Positions 25,647-33,052 of a stretch of 64,000 nt of DNA are shown piece by piece. The position numbers and the translations under genes were made by a program. The stretch comes from Thalassobius sp965218685. Lineage in GTDB: Bacteria; Pseudomonadota; Alphaproteobacteria; Rhodobacterales; Rhodobacteraceae. The notes beneath the pieces are model-generated. The model searched no databases. It was not told the DNA's origin and worked only from the letters and a program-made list of their open reading frames with translations. The DNA lies in assembly GCF_965218685.1 (NCBI RefSeq), contig NZ_OZ244657.1:1-64000 (forward strand), written 5' to 3'. The number at the start of each line of letters is the position of its first letter. The first letter of the stretch is position 1.

Positions 25647-26260
25647 GTCACCGTCACCGTGTCCGCAAAAGCATCACCAACCGCGGGATAGTCATCCTCG
25701 GCATAACCTTTCTGCTCCATCATCCTGGCCACTCGGGCATAGGCCGCATCCAGATCGGCGGTCTGCGTGTGTACGGTGCAGCCCTTGGGCGCCTGCACAC
25801 CTCTGGTCAGGTCATAGGCAGTGTAGAAGGTCGGATCATAGGCCCGCAGCACAACCGCATCCTGGGGCCCGGCAAACTGGCGGATGTGGCGGGTCACGAT
25901 CTTTGCATCCTCGAACCGGGTTTCGACGGGCTGCGGTGCACCCAAGGCAACGGGGCCGCTGTCCCCGGTGGCATAAAGATCGCCGGCGAACCCTTCATCC
26001 CAGTTCATGTCGAACCGGTGCAGCTTGGCCAGCTCACCTTCGCTTAGTACCCCGTCATAGTCCCCGTCCAGTCCCATATCTTCGAGGATCAGCAACGAAT
26101 AAAGCTCGTCATAAACCCATGTCACTTCGACCCCGGTGGCGCGCCCCTGATCATCGGTCAGAACGCGCAGCGCGGTATCGACGAAAATATGCGGGTGCGC
26201 TTGCGCCATGGGCGGCAGGCACAACGCGGCAGATATTAATGCGGGGCGCACAAAGGTCAT
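25628..26260 (-). CDS. DUF1007 exported protein, partner of NicO
   Basis: The 210-residue protein starts with a Sec signal (cleaved after AQA) so that the mature chain begins HPHIFVDT. The terminal HPH is a likely metal site. An EF-hand-like stretch (GLDGDYDGVLSEGEL) follows. DUF1007 proteins accompany NicO transporters and may hand over metal in the periplasm. The two genes overlap by 19 bases and form one unit. Confidence 0.86.
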   Translation of the reverse strand: MTFVRPALISAALCLPPMAQAHPHIFVDTALRVLTDDQGRATGVEVTWVYDELYSLLILEDMGLDGDYDGVLSEGELAKLHRFDMNWDEGFAGDLYATGDSGPVALGAPQPVETRFEDAKIVTRHIRQFAGPQDAVVLRAYDPTFYTAYDLTRGVQAPKGCTVHTQTADLDAAYARVARMMEQKGYAEDDYPAVGDAFADTVTVTCTGGF

Positions 26261-26331
26261 GGCGGTTATGTAGCCCCCAATGGCCCGCAAGAAAAGCGTG
26301 CAGGCAAGCGCGCGCGGATGCCCGCCAAAGC

Positions 26332-26360
26332 AAAAGCCGCCCGCAGATCCTGCAGGCGGC
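26332..26360 (-). terminator. Terminator of ppk2
   Basis: On the minus strand GCCGCCTGCA / TGCGGGCGGC (10-bp stem, one mismatch pair) is followed by TTTT, 20 bases after the ppk2 stop. Confidence 0.8.
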
Positions 26361-26380
26361 TATCTGTCTTCGGGTTTGGC

Positions 26381-27397
26381 TTAATCCCGTGGCTTGCGCA
26401 TGTCTGGATGCAACGCAGCCCCCAGAATGTGGTCCGAGCGATGGATCACATGGTTTGCGCCGCCAACGATCAGCGGGTCAGGCCCATGGGCGACCTTCAG
26501 GTCCTTGCCGGGATAGTCCAGCGTCGACAGGAAGTGCAGCATGCAGTTCAGGCGAGCGCGTTTCTTGTCGTTCGACTTGACCACCGTCCAGGGCGCATCA
26601 GCCGTGTCGGTATAGAAGAACATCGCCTCTTTCGCCTCGGTATAGTCGTCCCACTTGTCCAGCGAGGCCTTGTCGATCGGCGACAGCTTCCACTGTTTCA
26701 GGGGGTCGGTTTCACGCGATTTGAAACGGCGCAGCTGTTCCTCGCGGGTGACCGAGAACCAGTATTTGTAGAACTTGATCCCCGAGCGCACCAGCATCCG
26801 TTCCAGCTCGGGCGTCTGACGCATGAACTCCAGATATTCGTTAGGCTCGCAAAAGCCCATGACCCGTTCCACCCCCGCGCGGTTGTACCACGAACGGTCA
26901 TACAGCACGATTTCACCCGCGGTGGGCAGATGTTCGATGTAGCGCTGGAAATACCACTGGCCGCGCTCTTCGTCGGTGGGCTTGTTCAGGGCCACGACGC
27001 GCGCGTTCCGGGGGTTCAGGTGCTCGGTAAAGCGCTTGATGGTGCCGCCCTTACCGGCCGCGTCGCGTCCCTCGAACAGCATCACGAATTTCTGGCCGGT
27101 TTCCTGTGCCCAAAGCTGAACCTTCAGCAGTTCAGCCTGCAGTTTCGCCTTTTGGCTCTCGTATGTTCGGCGCGACAGCTTGGTATCATAGGGGTATTCG
27201 CCGGATTCAAAAGCGTGACGCACCTGATCAGGTGTAGGCCGCGGATTGCGGAACCGCGAGGTCGTGGGGGTAGCAACAGCAGCAGCGGGTTTTACTGCCT
27301 CGGTTTTGGCTGCCTCAGGTTTTGCAGAGGGGGTCACAGCGGGTTTGGCAGAATTTGCAACAGAACTCGACTTCGCGGCGGGGGGCGTCACGGGCAT
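26381..27397 (-). CDS. ppk2: Polyphosphate kinase 2
   Basis: PPK2 moves phosphate between polyphosphate and nucleotides. The 338-residue protein has an Ala/Lys/Pro-rich disordered tail (about 1-48), then the kinase domain with Walker A GRDAAGKGGT (about 110-119), Walker B YDRSWYNRAGVERV and lid arginines. It resembles the one-domain class I/III enzymes of Roseobacter species. A perfect FNR-type box lies 56 bp before the start. ppk1 and ppx occur elsewhere in the window. Confidence 0.94.
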   Translation of the reverse strand: MPVTPPAAKSSSVANSAKPAVTPSAKPEAAKTEAVKPAAAVATPTTSRFRNPRPTPDQVRHAFESGEYPYDTKLSRRTYESQKAKLQAELLKVQLWAQETGQKFVMLFEGRDAAGKGGTIKRFTEHLNPRNARVVALNKPTDEERGQWYFQRYIEHLPTAGEIVLYDRSWYNRAGVERVMGFCEPNEYLEFMRQTPELERMLVRSGIKFYKYWFSVTREEQLRRFKSRETDPLKQWKLSPIDKASLDKWDDYTEAKEAMFFYTDTADAPWTVVKSNDKKRARLNCMLHFLSTLDYPGKDLKVAHGPDPLIVGGANHVIHRSDHILGAALHPDMRKPRD

Positions 27398-27452
27398 ACA
27401 TTTCTCCTAACATGGTATGGGCGCATCATATTGCAGTGCGAAAAGGCCTGCT

Positions 27453-27466
27453 TTGATGGATATCAA
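27453..27466. promoter_or_regulatory. Perfect FNR/FnrL box between ppk2 and a hydrolase gene
   Basis: TTGAT-GGAT-ATCAA is a full match to the FNR consensus (TTGAT-N4-ATCAA). It lies 56 bp before ppk2 and 126 bp before the divergent hydrolase, so ppk2 is the better candidate target. Confidence 0.6.
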
Positions 27467-27591
27467 GTGCCGGACACTTTCATGCGAAAACGGGCTGTTT
27501 TCCGATGATTTCACCCGTCCCTTCGCCGTGACGCAGCGGCGGCCTTTGCCTGCACAGAACCGCTTGGTAGGCTGGCTTGCGGAGGGACATC

Positions 27592-28476
27592 ATGCTTAGC
27601 CATCATATCGAGTTGAACGGGCAACCGTTTCATTACCTGGGCTGGGGCACTGCCGGGGCGCCGGTGATGCTGTTTCTACACGGATTTCCTGAATATTCGG
27701 GCGCCTGGGCGGATTTCGCGCCGCAGTTTGCGGACAGGTTTCACTGCATCGCTCCCGATCAGCGCGGCTATGGCCAAAGCTGGGCTCCGGCCGAGGTCAG
27801 CGAATACCAAGTGACCAAGCTGGTCAGCGACATGATTGCCCTGCTGGATCACCTGGACGCGGAACAGGCGGTGGTTGTCGGCCATGACTGGGGCGCAGCC
27901 GTGGCCTATGCGCTTGGGTTCATGGCCCCCGACCGCGTATCGCACCTGGTGATCCTGAACGGAGTGCATCCCGGCCCCTTCCAAAGCGCCATGGCCGCAG
28001 GAGGGCCGCAGACCGATGCCTCGCAATATATCCATACGCTGAAACGCGACGGGTCCGAGGATTGGCTGGCCGGTGATGATTTCAACCGGCTTTTGCAGGT
28101 TTTCTCGGCCAAGATGGACCAGTCATGGCTGACCCCGGACCTGCTGGCCGCATACAAGCGCGAATGGGCGCGACCGGGCCGGATGCGGGGCATGGTGAAC
28201 TGGTATCGTGCCTCGCCGCTACAGCTGGGCGCGCCGGGTGAGGCGCTTGAAGATCTGCCGGCCATTCCCCACGACCGGCTGCATATCCCCATGCCGCACC
28301 TTCTGATCTGGGGCACCGGCGATACCGCCCTGCTGCCCGAGTCGACCGCGGGGCTGGAAACCTATTGTGCCGATCTGACAAGGCAAGAGGTCGAGGGTGC
28401 TGATCACTGGATCATCCACCAACAGCCCGAACGCGCCGCGCAGATCATCCGCGATTGGCTGGACGCGCGTGCTTAG
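27592..28476 (+). CDS. Epoxide-hydrolase-like alpha/beta hydrolase
   Basis: The 294-residue protein has the oxyanion motif HGFPE, the nucleophile aspartate in GHDWGA, a lid tyrosine in NWYRAS, and His in EGADHW. These are marks of the soluble epoxide hydrolase group (fluoroacetate dehalogenases have GHDRG instead). The substrate is unknown. GGAGGG precedes the ATG at 27592. It overlaps the DddL-like gene convergently by 4 bases. Confidence 0.9.
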   Translation: MLSHHIELNGQPFHYLGWGTAGAPVMLFLHGFPEYSGAWADFAPQFADRFHCIAPDQRGYGQSWAPAEVSEYQVTKLVSDMIALLDHLDAEQAVVVGHDWGAAVAYALGFMAPDRVSHLVILNGVHPGPFQSAMAAGGPQTDASQYIHTLKRDGSEDWLAGDDFNRLLQVFSAKMDQSWLTPDLLAAYKREWARPGRMRGMVNWYRASPLQLGAPGEALEDLPAIPHDRLHIPMPHLLIWGTGDTALLPESTAGLETYCADLTRQEVEGADHWIIHQQPERAAQIIRDWLDARA

Positions 28477-29159
28477 CGCGGCTTGCCCAGCACCATGCGA
28501 TTGCCTGCCAAAACCTCGGGGGCGCCGATCCAGGCATAGGCCAGCAGCGCAGGCTCCAGATCCGAAACGGTGATGCGATGCGCATGGCCGGGGGGGTTAA
28601 AGATCGACGCTCCGGGTGCGAAAACACCATAATCATTCTGCGATACCGAGCCCGACAGGCAGATATAACTTTCCGCGATCCCCGGATGGGCATGGGCGGG
28701 ATAGGTACAGCCCGGCGCGAACAGCACCAGCCCCAGGATCAACTGCTCGGATGGCACAGGCCCGTTGGGGCCCGCGATCTCGGCATAGCCATAGGCCCGC
28801 GCCAGCCCCTTTGGGACGCGGTCATAGCCGTATTCCCAATGCAGCTGCGGGCGCACCGCATCCAGGGCCCGCGTAACCGGGGCCAACGCAGCCGCGCGCC
28901 CCTCGTCCAAAGCGCGGCGCAAATGCGCAGTTACCGGCAACGTGGCCGGAGTGCTGTGCCGCATGACCGGGTTGGCCTTGATCAGACGGCTGATCGCCTC
29001 GCGCACCTGTTTTTGGTGACTGCGGATCATCTTGCTGCCACCTGCGGGCAGAAAGCGGTACATCTCGTAATATTCACGCAGAAGATACTGCCAATCGGGC
29101 TGATCCTTCACTCGTGGTGCATATTGAGTGGGCTCTGCCCCAAGTTGCTGAGTCGTCAT
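28473..29159 (-). CDS. dddL: DMSP lyase, DddL-like cupin
   Basis: DddL cleaves dimethylsulfoniopropionate to dimethyl sulfide and acrylate. The 228-residue protein is close to the family's size (about 230, against about 200 for DddQ). Its C-terminal cupin has HAH (156, 158), Glu163 and Tyr165 in the first motif (AHAHPGIAESY) and GHAH (His192, His194) in the second. The N-terminal helical part (WQYLLREYYEMYRFLPAG) fits DddL. The ATG at 29159 follows GGGAGGG. No acrylate genes are adjacent. DddQ or an undefined cupin is the alternative. Confidence 0.78.
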   Translation of the reverse strand: MTTQQLGAEPTQYAPRVKDQPDWQYLLREYYEMYRFLPAGGSKMIRSHQKQVREAISRLIKANPVMRHSTPATLPVTAHLRRALDEGRAAALAPVTRALDAVRPQLHWEYGYDRVPKGLARAYGYAEIAGPNGPVPSEQLILGLVLFAPGCTYPAHAHPGIAESYICLSGSVSQNDYGVFAPGASIFNPPGHAHRITVSDLEPALLAYAWIGAPEVLAGNRMVLGKPR

Positions 29160-29260
29160 GAGGCCCTCCCGTGCGTCAGGCCGCAAGGATGAAACTCAGC
29201 TGATCCGCTGTCCTGTCCAAAACCGACATGACAGCCACCCGAACAGGTCGCATTCAGCCC

Positions 29261-29272
29261 TTGATGTATCAA
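29261..29272. promoter_or_regulatory. Dyad TTGAT-GT-ATCAA in the dddL/DUF2218 gap
   Basis: Perfect 5-bp arms with a 2-base spacer lie 102 bp before dddL. The spacer is too short for FNR. It may bind another regulator of dddL; no regulator gene is adjacent. Confidence 0.3.
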
Positions 29273-29409
29273 CCCAAAAGCCAAGTCGGTGATTCTGCGG
29301 ATGGCAGCCGAGGTGATCGAACCCGATACGATCTATCGTGAAAAAGAATTTGCCAAACGGACCGCGACACATATGTTCTGGGCACACACTCAAGGACCCA
29401 GAGGCCCCG

Positions 29410-29694
29410 ATGACTCAGACCGCTTCCGCCACCGCCACCACTGAAAATGCCAGCCGCTATTTACAGCAGCTGTGCAAGCATTGGGGCCACAAAGCCACGG
29501 TCGAGTTCACCCCCGAGGCTGGCGATATCCGTTTCGACAGCGGCAACGTGCTGACCATGCAGGCCCAGCCCGCGCAACTGGTGTTGCAGGTTTCTGTGCC
29601 TGACGAGGGCGATCTGGCGCATTTCAAAGACGTGGTCGACCGCCACATCTTGCGTTTTGCCTTTCGCGAAGACCTGCAGATCGTCTGGGCCTGA
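29410..29694 (+). CDS. DUF2218 family protein
   Basis: The 94-residue soluble protein matches DUF2218 (ASRYLQQLCKHWGHKATVEF, then RFDSGNVLTMQA, ending LRFAFREDLQIVWA). Members often occur near siderophore or iron genes, but none is nearby here. The function is unknown. AGAGG precedes the ATG. Confidence 0.85.
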   Translation: MTQTASATATTENASRYLQQLCKHWGHKATVEFTPEAGDIRFDSGNVLTMQAQPAQLVLQVSVPDEGDLAHFKDVVDRHILRFAFREDLQIVWA

Positions 29695-29796
29695 ACCCGT
29701 GGTTGAACCGGGCGGATGTGCCGATAACAGATTGCACCTCCCCCCCTGTCTTGGTCTATAGTTGGCGGCAACGAAAACCAACAAGAGCAGCCGCGC

Positions 29797-31755
29797 ATGT
29801 CCAACGACCTTCTGGCCGAGACCCAAGACCAAACCTATGATGCCTCCTCGATCGAGGTGTTGGAAGGGCTGGAGCCGGTCCGCAAACGCCCCGGCATGTA
29901 TATCGGCGGCACGGACGAACGCGCCCTGCACCACATGGTGGCGGAAATCCTGGACAACTCGATGGACGAGGCCGTCGCTGGCCACGCCACCCGGATCGAG
30001 GTTGAGCTGCACGAAGATTACAGCCTGACCGTCCGCGACAACGGCCGCGGCATCCCGATTGATCCGCATCCCAAATTCCCCGACAAATCCGCGCTCGAGG
30101 TGATCCTGTGCACCCTGCACGCGGGCGGTAAATTCAGCGGCAAGGCCTATCAGACCTCGGGCGGTCTGCACGGGGTTGGGGCCTCGGTTGTGAACGCGCT
30201 GTCGGACATGATGGTCGTGCAGGTGGCGCGGAACAAGGAACTGTACGAACAACGCTTCAGCCGTGGCCTGCCGCAGGGCCCCATTGAAAAGGTCGGCGCA
30301 GCCCCCAACCGGCGCGGCACTATGGTGACGTTCCATGCGGATGCGCAGATCTTTGGCTCGCATCGGTTCAAACCGGCCCGCCTGTTCAAGTCCATCCGGT
30401 CCAAGGCCTATCTGTTCAGCGGCGTCGAAATCCGTTGGAAAACCGCGATTGATGACAAAGAAACCCCGCTTGAGGCGACCTTCCACTTCCCCGGCGGCCT
30501 GGCGGATTACCTGAACGAAACGCTGAACGGCTCCAGCACCTATGCCGACCAGCCCTTTGCCGGCACCGTGGACTTCACCGAGAAATTCAACACCCCCGGC
30601 AAGGTGGAATGGGCGATCAACTGGACCCCCTCGCGCGATGGGTTCATCCAGTCCTATTGTAACACCGTTCCCACCCCCGAAGGCGGCACGCACGAGGCCG
30701 GGTTCTGGGCCGCGATCCTGAAGGGCATCCGCGCTTACGGCGAGCTGGTCGGCAACAAAAAGGCCACCCAGATCACCCGCGATGACCTGACGACGGGTGG
30801 CTGCGCGCTGGTCAGCTGTTTCATCCGCGAGCCTGAATTCGTCGGCCAGACCAAGGACCGCCTTGCCACGGTCGAGGCGCAGCGACTGGTGGAAAACTCG
30901 GTGCGTGACCATTTCGACAACTGGCTGGCCGCCGACACCAAATCGGCGGGCGCCATTCTTGATTTCCTGATCCTGCGCGCCGAGGAACGCCTGCGCCGCC
31001 GTCAGGAAAAGGAAACCGCCCGCAAAACCGCCACGAAAAAGCTGCGCCTGCCCGGCAAGCTGGTCGATTGTTCGTCAAACACCCGCGACGGGACCGAGCT
31101 GTTCATCGTCGAGGGCGACTCGGCGGGTGGCTCGGCCAAAATGGCACGGAACCGGAAAAACCAGGCCCTGCTGCCCCTGCGCGGTAAAATTCTGAACGTG
31201 CTGGGCGCGGCCTCTTCTAAACTCGGCTCGAACCAGGAAATCAACGACCTGACGCAGGCTTTGGGCGTCGGTCTGGGCACCAAATTCAACGTTGACGACC
31301 TGCGCTATGACAAGGTCATCATCATGACCGACGCGGACGTGGACGGCGCGCATATCGCGGCGCTCTTGATGACGTTCTTCTTCACCCAGATGCGCCCGAT
31401 GATTGATCACGGGCACCTGTACCTGGCCTGCCCGCCGCTGTTCCGCCTGACGCAGGGCGCCAAACGCGTCTATTGTCTGGACGAGGCCGAGCGCGACGAA
31501 TGGCTGGAAAAAGGTCTGGGTGGCAAGGGCAAGATCGACGTGTCCCGCTTCAAAGGTCTAGGCGAGATGGACGCCAAGGACCTGAAAGAAACCACGATGG
31601 ACCCCGGATCACGCAAACTGATCCGCGTCACCATCGACGAGGACGAACCCGGAGAGACCGGCGACCTTGTCGAACGCCTGATGGGTAAAAAACCCGAATT
31701 GCGGTTCCAGTATATCCAGGAAAACGCGAGGTTCGTGGAGGAGTTGGATGTTTGA
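29797..31755 (+). CDS. parE: DNA topoisomerase IV subunit B
   Basis: ParE is the ATPase subunit of the enzyme that decatenates daughter chromosomes. The 652-residue protein shows the GHKL ATPase motifs (ILDNSMDEAVAG, DNGRGIPID), a transducer domain, and Toprim with EGDSAGGSAK and DADVDGAH. The ending (RFQYIQENARFVEELDV) is typical. A separate AT-richer gene begins 14 bases after the stop. Confidence 0.97.
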   Translation: MSNDLLAETQDQTYDASSIEVLEGLEPVRKRPGMYIGGTDERALHHMVAEILDNSMDEAVAGHATRIEVELHEDYSLTVRDNGRGIPIDPHPKFPDKSALEVILCTLHAGGKFSGKAYQTSGGLHGVGASVVNALSDMMVVQVARNKELYEQRFSRGLPQGPIEKVGAAPNRRGTMVTFHADAQIFGSHRFKPARLFKSIRSKAYLFSGVEIRWKTAIDDKETPLEATFHFPGGLADYLNETLNGSSTYADQPFAGTVDFTEKFNTPGKVEWAINWTPSRDGFIQSYCNTVPTPEGGTHEAGFWAAILKGIRAYGELVGNKKATQITRDDLTTGGCALVSCFIREPEFVGQTKDRLATVEAQRLVENSVRDHFDNWLAADTKSAGAILDFLILRAEERLRRRQEKETARKTATKKLRLPGKLVDCSSNTRDGTELFIVEGDSAGGSAKMARNRKNQALLPLRGKILNVLGAASSKLGSNQEINDLTQALGVGLGTKFNVDDLRYDKVIIMTDADVDGAHIAALLMTFFFTQMRPMIDHGHLYLACPPLFRLTQGAKRVYCLDEAERDEWLEKGLGGKGKIDVSRFKGLGEMDAKDLKETTMDPGSRKLIRVTIDEDEPGETGDLVERLMGKKPELRFQYIQENARFVEELDV

Positions 31756-31769
31756 GTGAGTAGCGATTT

Positions 31770-32462
31770 ATGAATCTTCGTAATTGGGGCTGGTTAGTCA
31801 CCCTAATCTGGCTTTGTTTCTTTTTTCCCGCGGTCCTTTTGAACGCACCCCATTTTCTAACGCTAGACGCCAATGAATGGGGAGATTTCCTTGCGGGCGC
31901 ATTCGCACCGTTGGCTTTTTTCTGGCTCGTTCTTGGCTTTTTTCAACAAGGGAAAGAGCTTCAACACAGCGTAGACGCATTAAACCTTCAAGCCAAGGAA
32001 CTTAGGAACTCTGTTGAGCAGCAACAAGAACTTGTTAATGTGAACAGGGAAGCGATCAAGGCGGATCGCGAAAGACTGGAAGCGGCCAAGCTTGAGCGCA
32101 AATCACAAATTCGCCCCCTATTTGAACCTGTTTCAGCAACGATTTCGAATAGAGGTAACATCTACACTTATAGCTACCGGATCATCAACAATGGTGAGCG
32201 GGCCACTAACGTCCACCTGAAAGTCACATGCGACAACGCCCAACACGAGGGACAGAAGCAGTGGCCATTTAAGGACACCTCCGAGTATATCGAAGGCAAA
32301 ATCCGAATTGAAAACTGGTCAGGCGAAGATTTCAATCAGGCGCGACAGCTACCATGGCTGTTTCTGCTTTCCTTCAAAGACCGGGATGGGGACGAATTCA
32401 CTCAACAGTTACAGTGCGTTCCACAGCCTAAAGATTTCGGCAACCGCTTGGAATGGTTGTAA
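31770..32462 (+). CDS. Membrane protein with coiled coil, unknown function
   Basis: No family is recognised. The 230 residues hold two N-terminal membrane helices (WGWLVTLIWLCFFFPAVLL and FLAGAFAPLAFFWLVLGFFQ), a coiled coil (about 60-110, HSVDALNLQAKELRNSVEQQ) and a beta-rich C-terminal domain (about 115-230). It starts 14 bases after parE with no promoter gap. GC is visibly lower than around it, with many A/T third positions, so it was probably acquired. Such two-helix plus coil proteins are seen in accessory regions. Confidence 0.72.
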   Translation: MNLRNWGWLVTLIWLCFFFPAVLLNAPHFLTLDANEWGDFLAGAFAPLAFFWLVLGFFQQGKELQHSVDALNLQAKELRNSVEQQQELVNVNREAIKADRERLEAAKLERKSQIRPLFEPVSATISNRGNIYTYSYRIINNGERATNVHLKVTCDNAQHEGQKQWPFKDTSEYIEGKIRIENWSGEDFNQARQLPWLFLLSFKDRDGDEFTQQLQCVPQPKDFGNRLEWL

Positions 32463-33052
32463 CCCTAAACAAAATCATACGTATGCGAAGGCGCAGCATC
32501 CTTGGCTCATATGCTGCTAGCCGTGTCTCATGCTCAACGACTGGGTGGGGAATTCCTGACCGGGGGGGCGTAAGTCTGGTCAGGTTTCCCGGACTGGGCG
32601 CCTGTCTGGCCTCGGGGTAGTCTGGCCTCATTGACCCCAGTTGTTTCATGAGTACAGACATGCGTTTTACCACCATTATCGTAGGCTGGGCCCTGGCCGT
32701 GACGGCGATCTCGGCGATTGCTGCGGGATCGGACGGGCAAAGCGGGCCAATGGCCGCGCCGATCCATGCGCCCGCGGGACTGCTTCGCTAAACGGCTCTG
32801 GTTTTGCTCGGCACGAGGGGCGCACGCCCTTTCGCCGTTCACGCGCATGAAATCCTTGCCAGCCCCCCCACCGTGGCATCATGTCCGCAAGAATCCGGGA
32901 CAGAAGAATTGATCTTTGGACCTGTCTGATCTATTGGAGTGGCGGAAATCTTTTGTCCCGCTGGTGTCAAACCTGCTGTGGACATCCCTCGGATGGCAGC
33001 TTTGCTGCCCGTCGTCACATCACTGCTACCCAAAAAAACGGAAGGTAGAAAA
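32463..33052. other. Long intergenic stretch before icd, with one doubtful small frame
   Basis: About 590 bases lie between the parE-linked membrane gene and icd. The left part has an inverted repeat (CCTGACC 32555-32561, GGTCAGG 32578-32584). A stem GGCAGC-TTT-GCTGCC (32995-33009) lies in the icd leader, without a T-run. I see no tRNA or known RNA. Confidence 0.5.
32648..32791 (+). CDS. Possible 47-residue membrane peptide
   Basis: A short frame encodes one hydrophobic segment (TTIIVGWALAVTAISAIAAG) and a short Pro/Ala tail. It reads like a signal anchor, but no good ribosome site precedes either ATG (32648 or 32660). It may be real given the gap around it. Confidence 0.3.
   Translation: MSTDMRFTTIIVGWALAVTAISAIAAGSDGQSGPMAAPIHAPAGLLR

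Noticed and set aside
29461..30912. Long minus-strand frame over parE
   Set aside because: Shadow of parE with no domain and no ribosome site.
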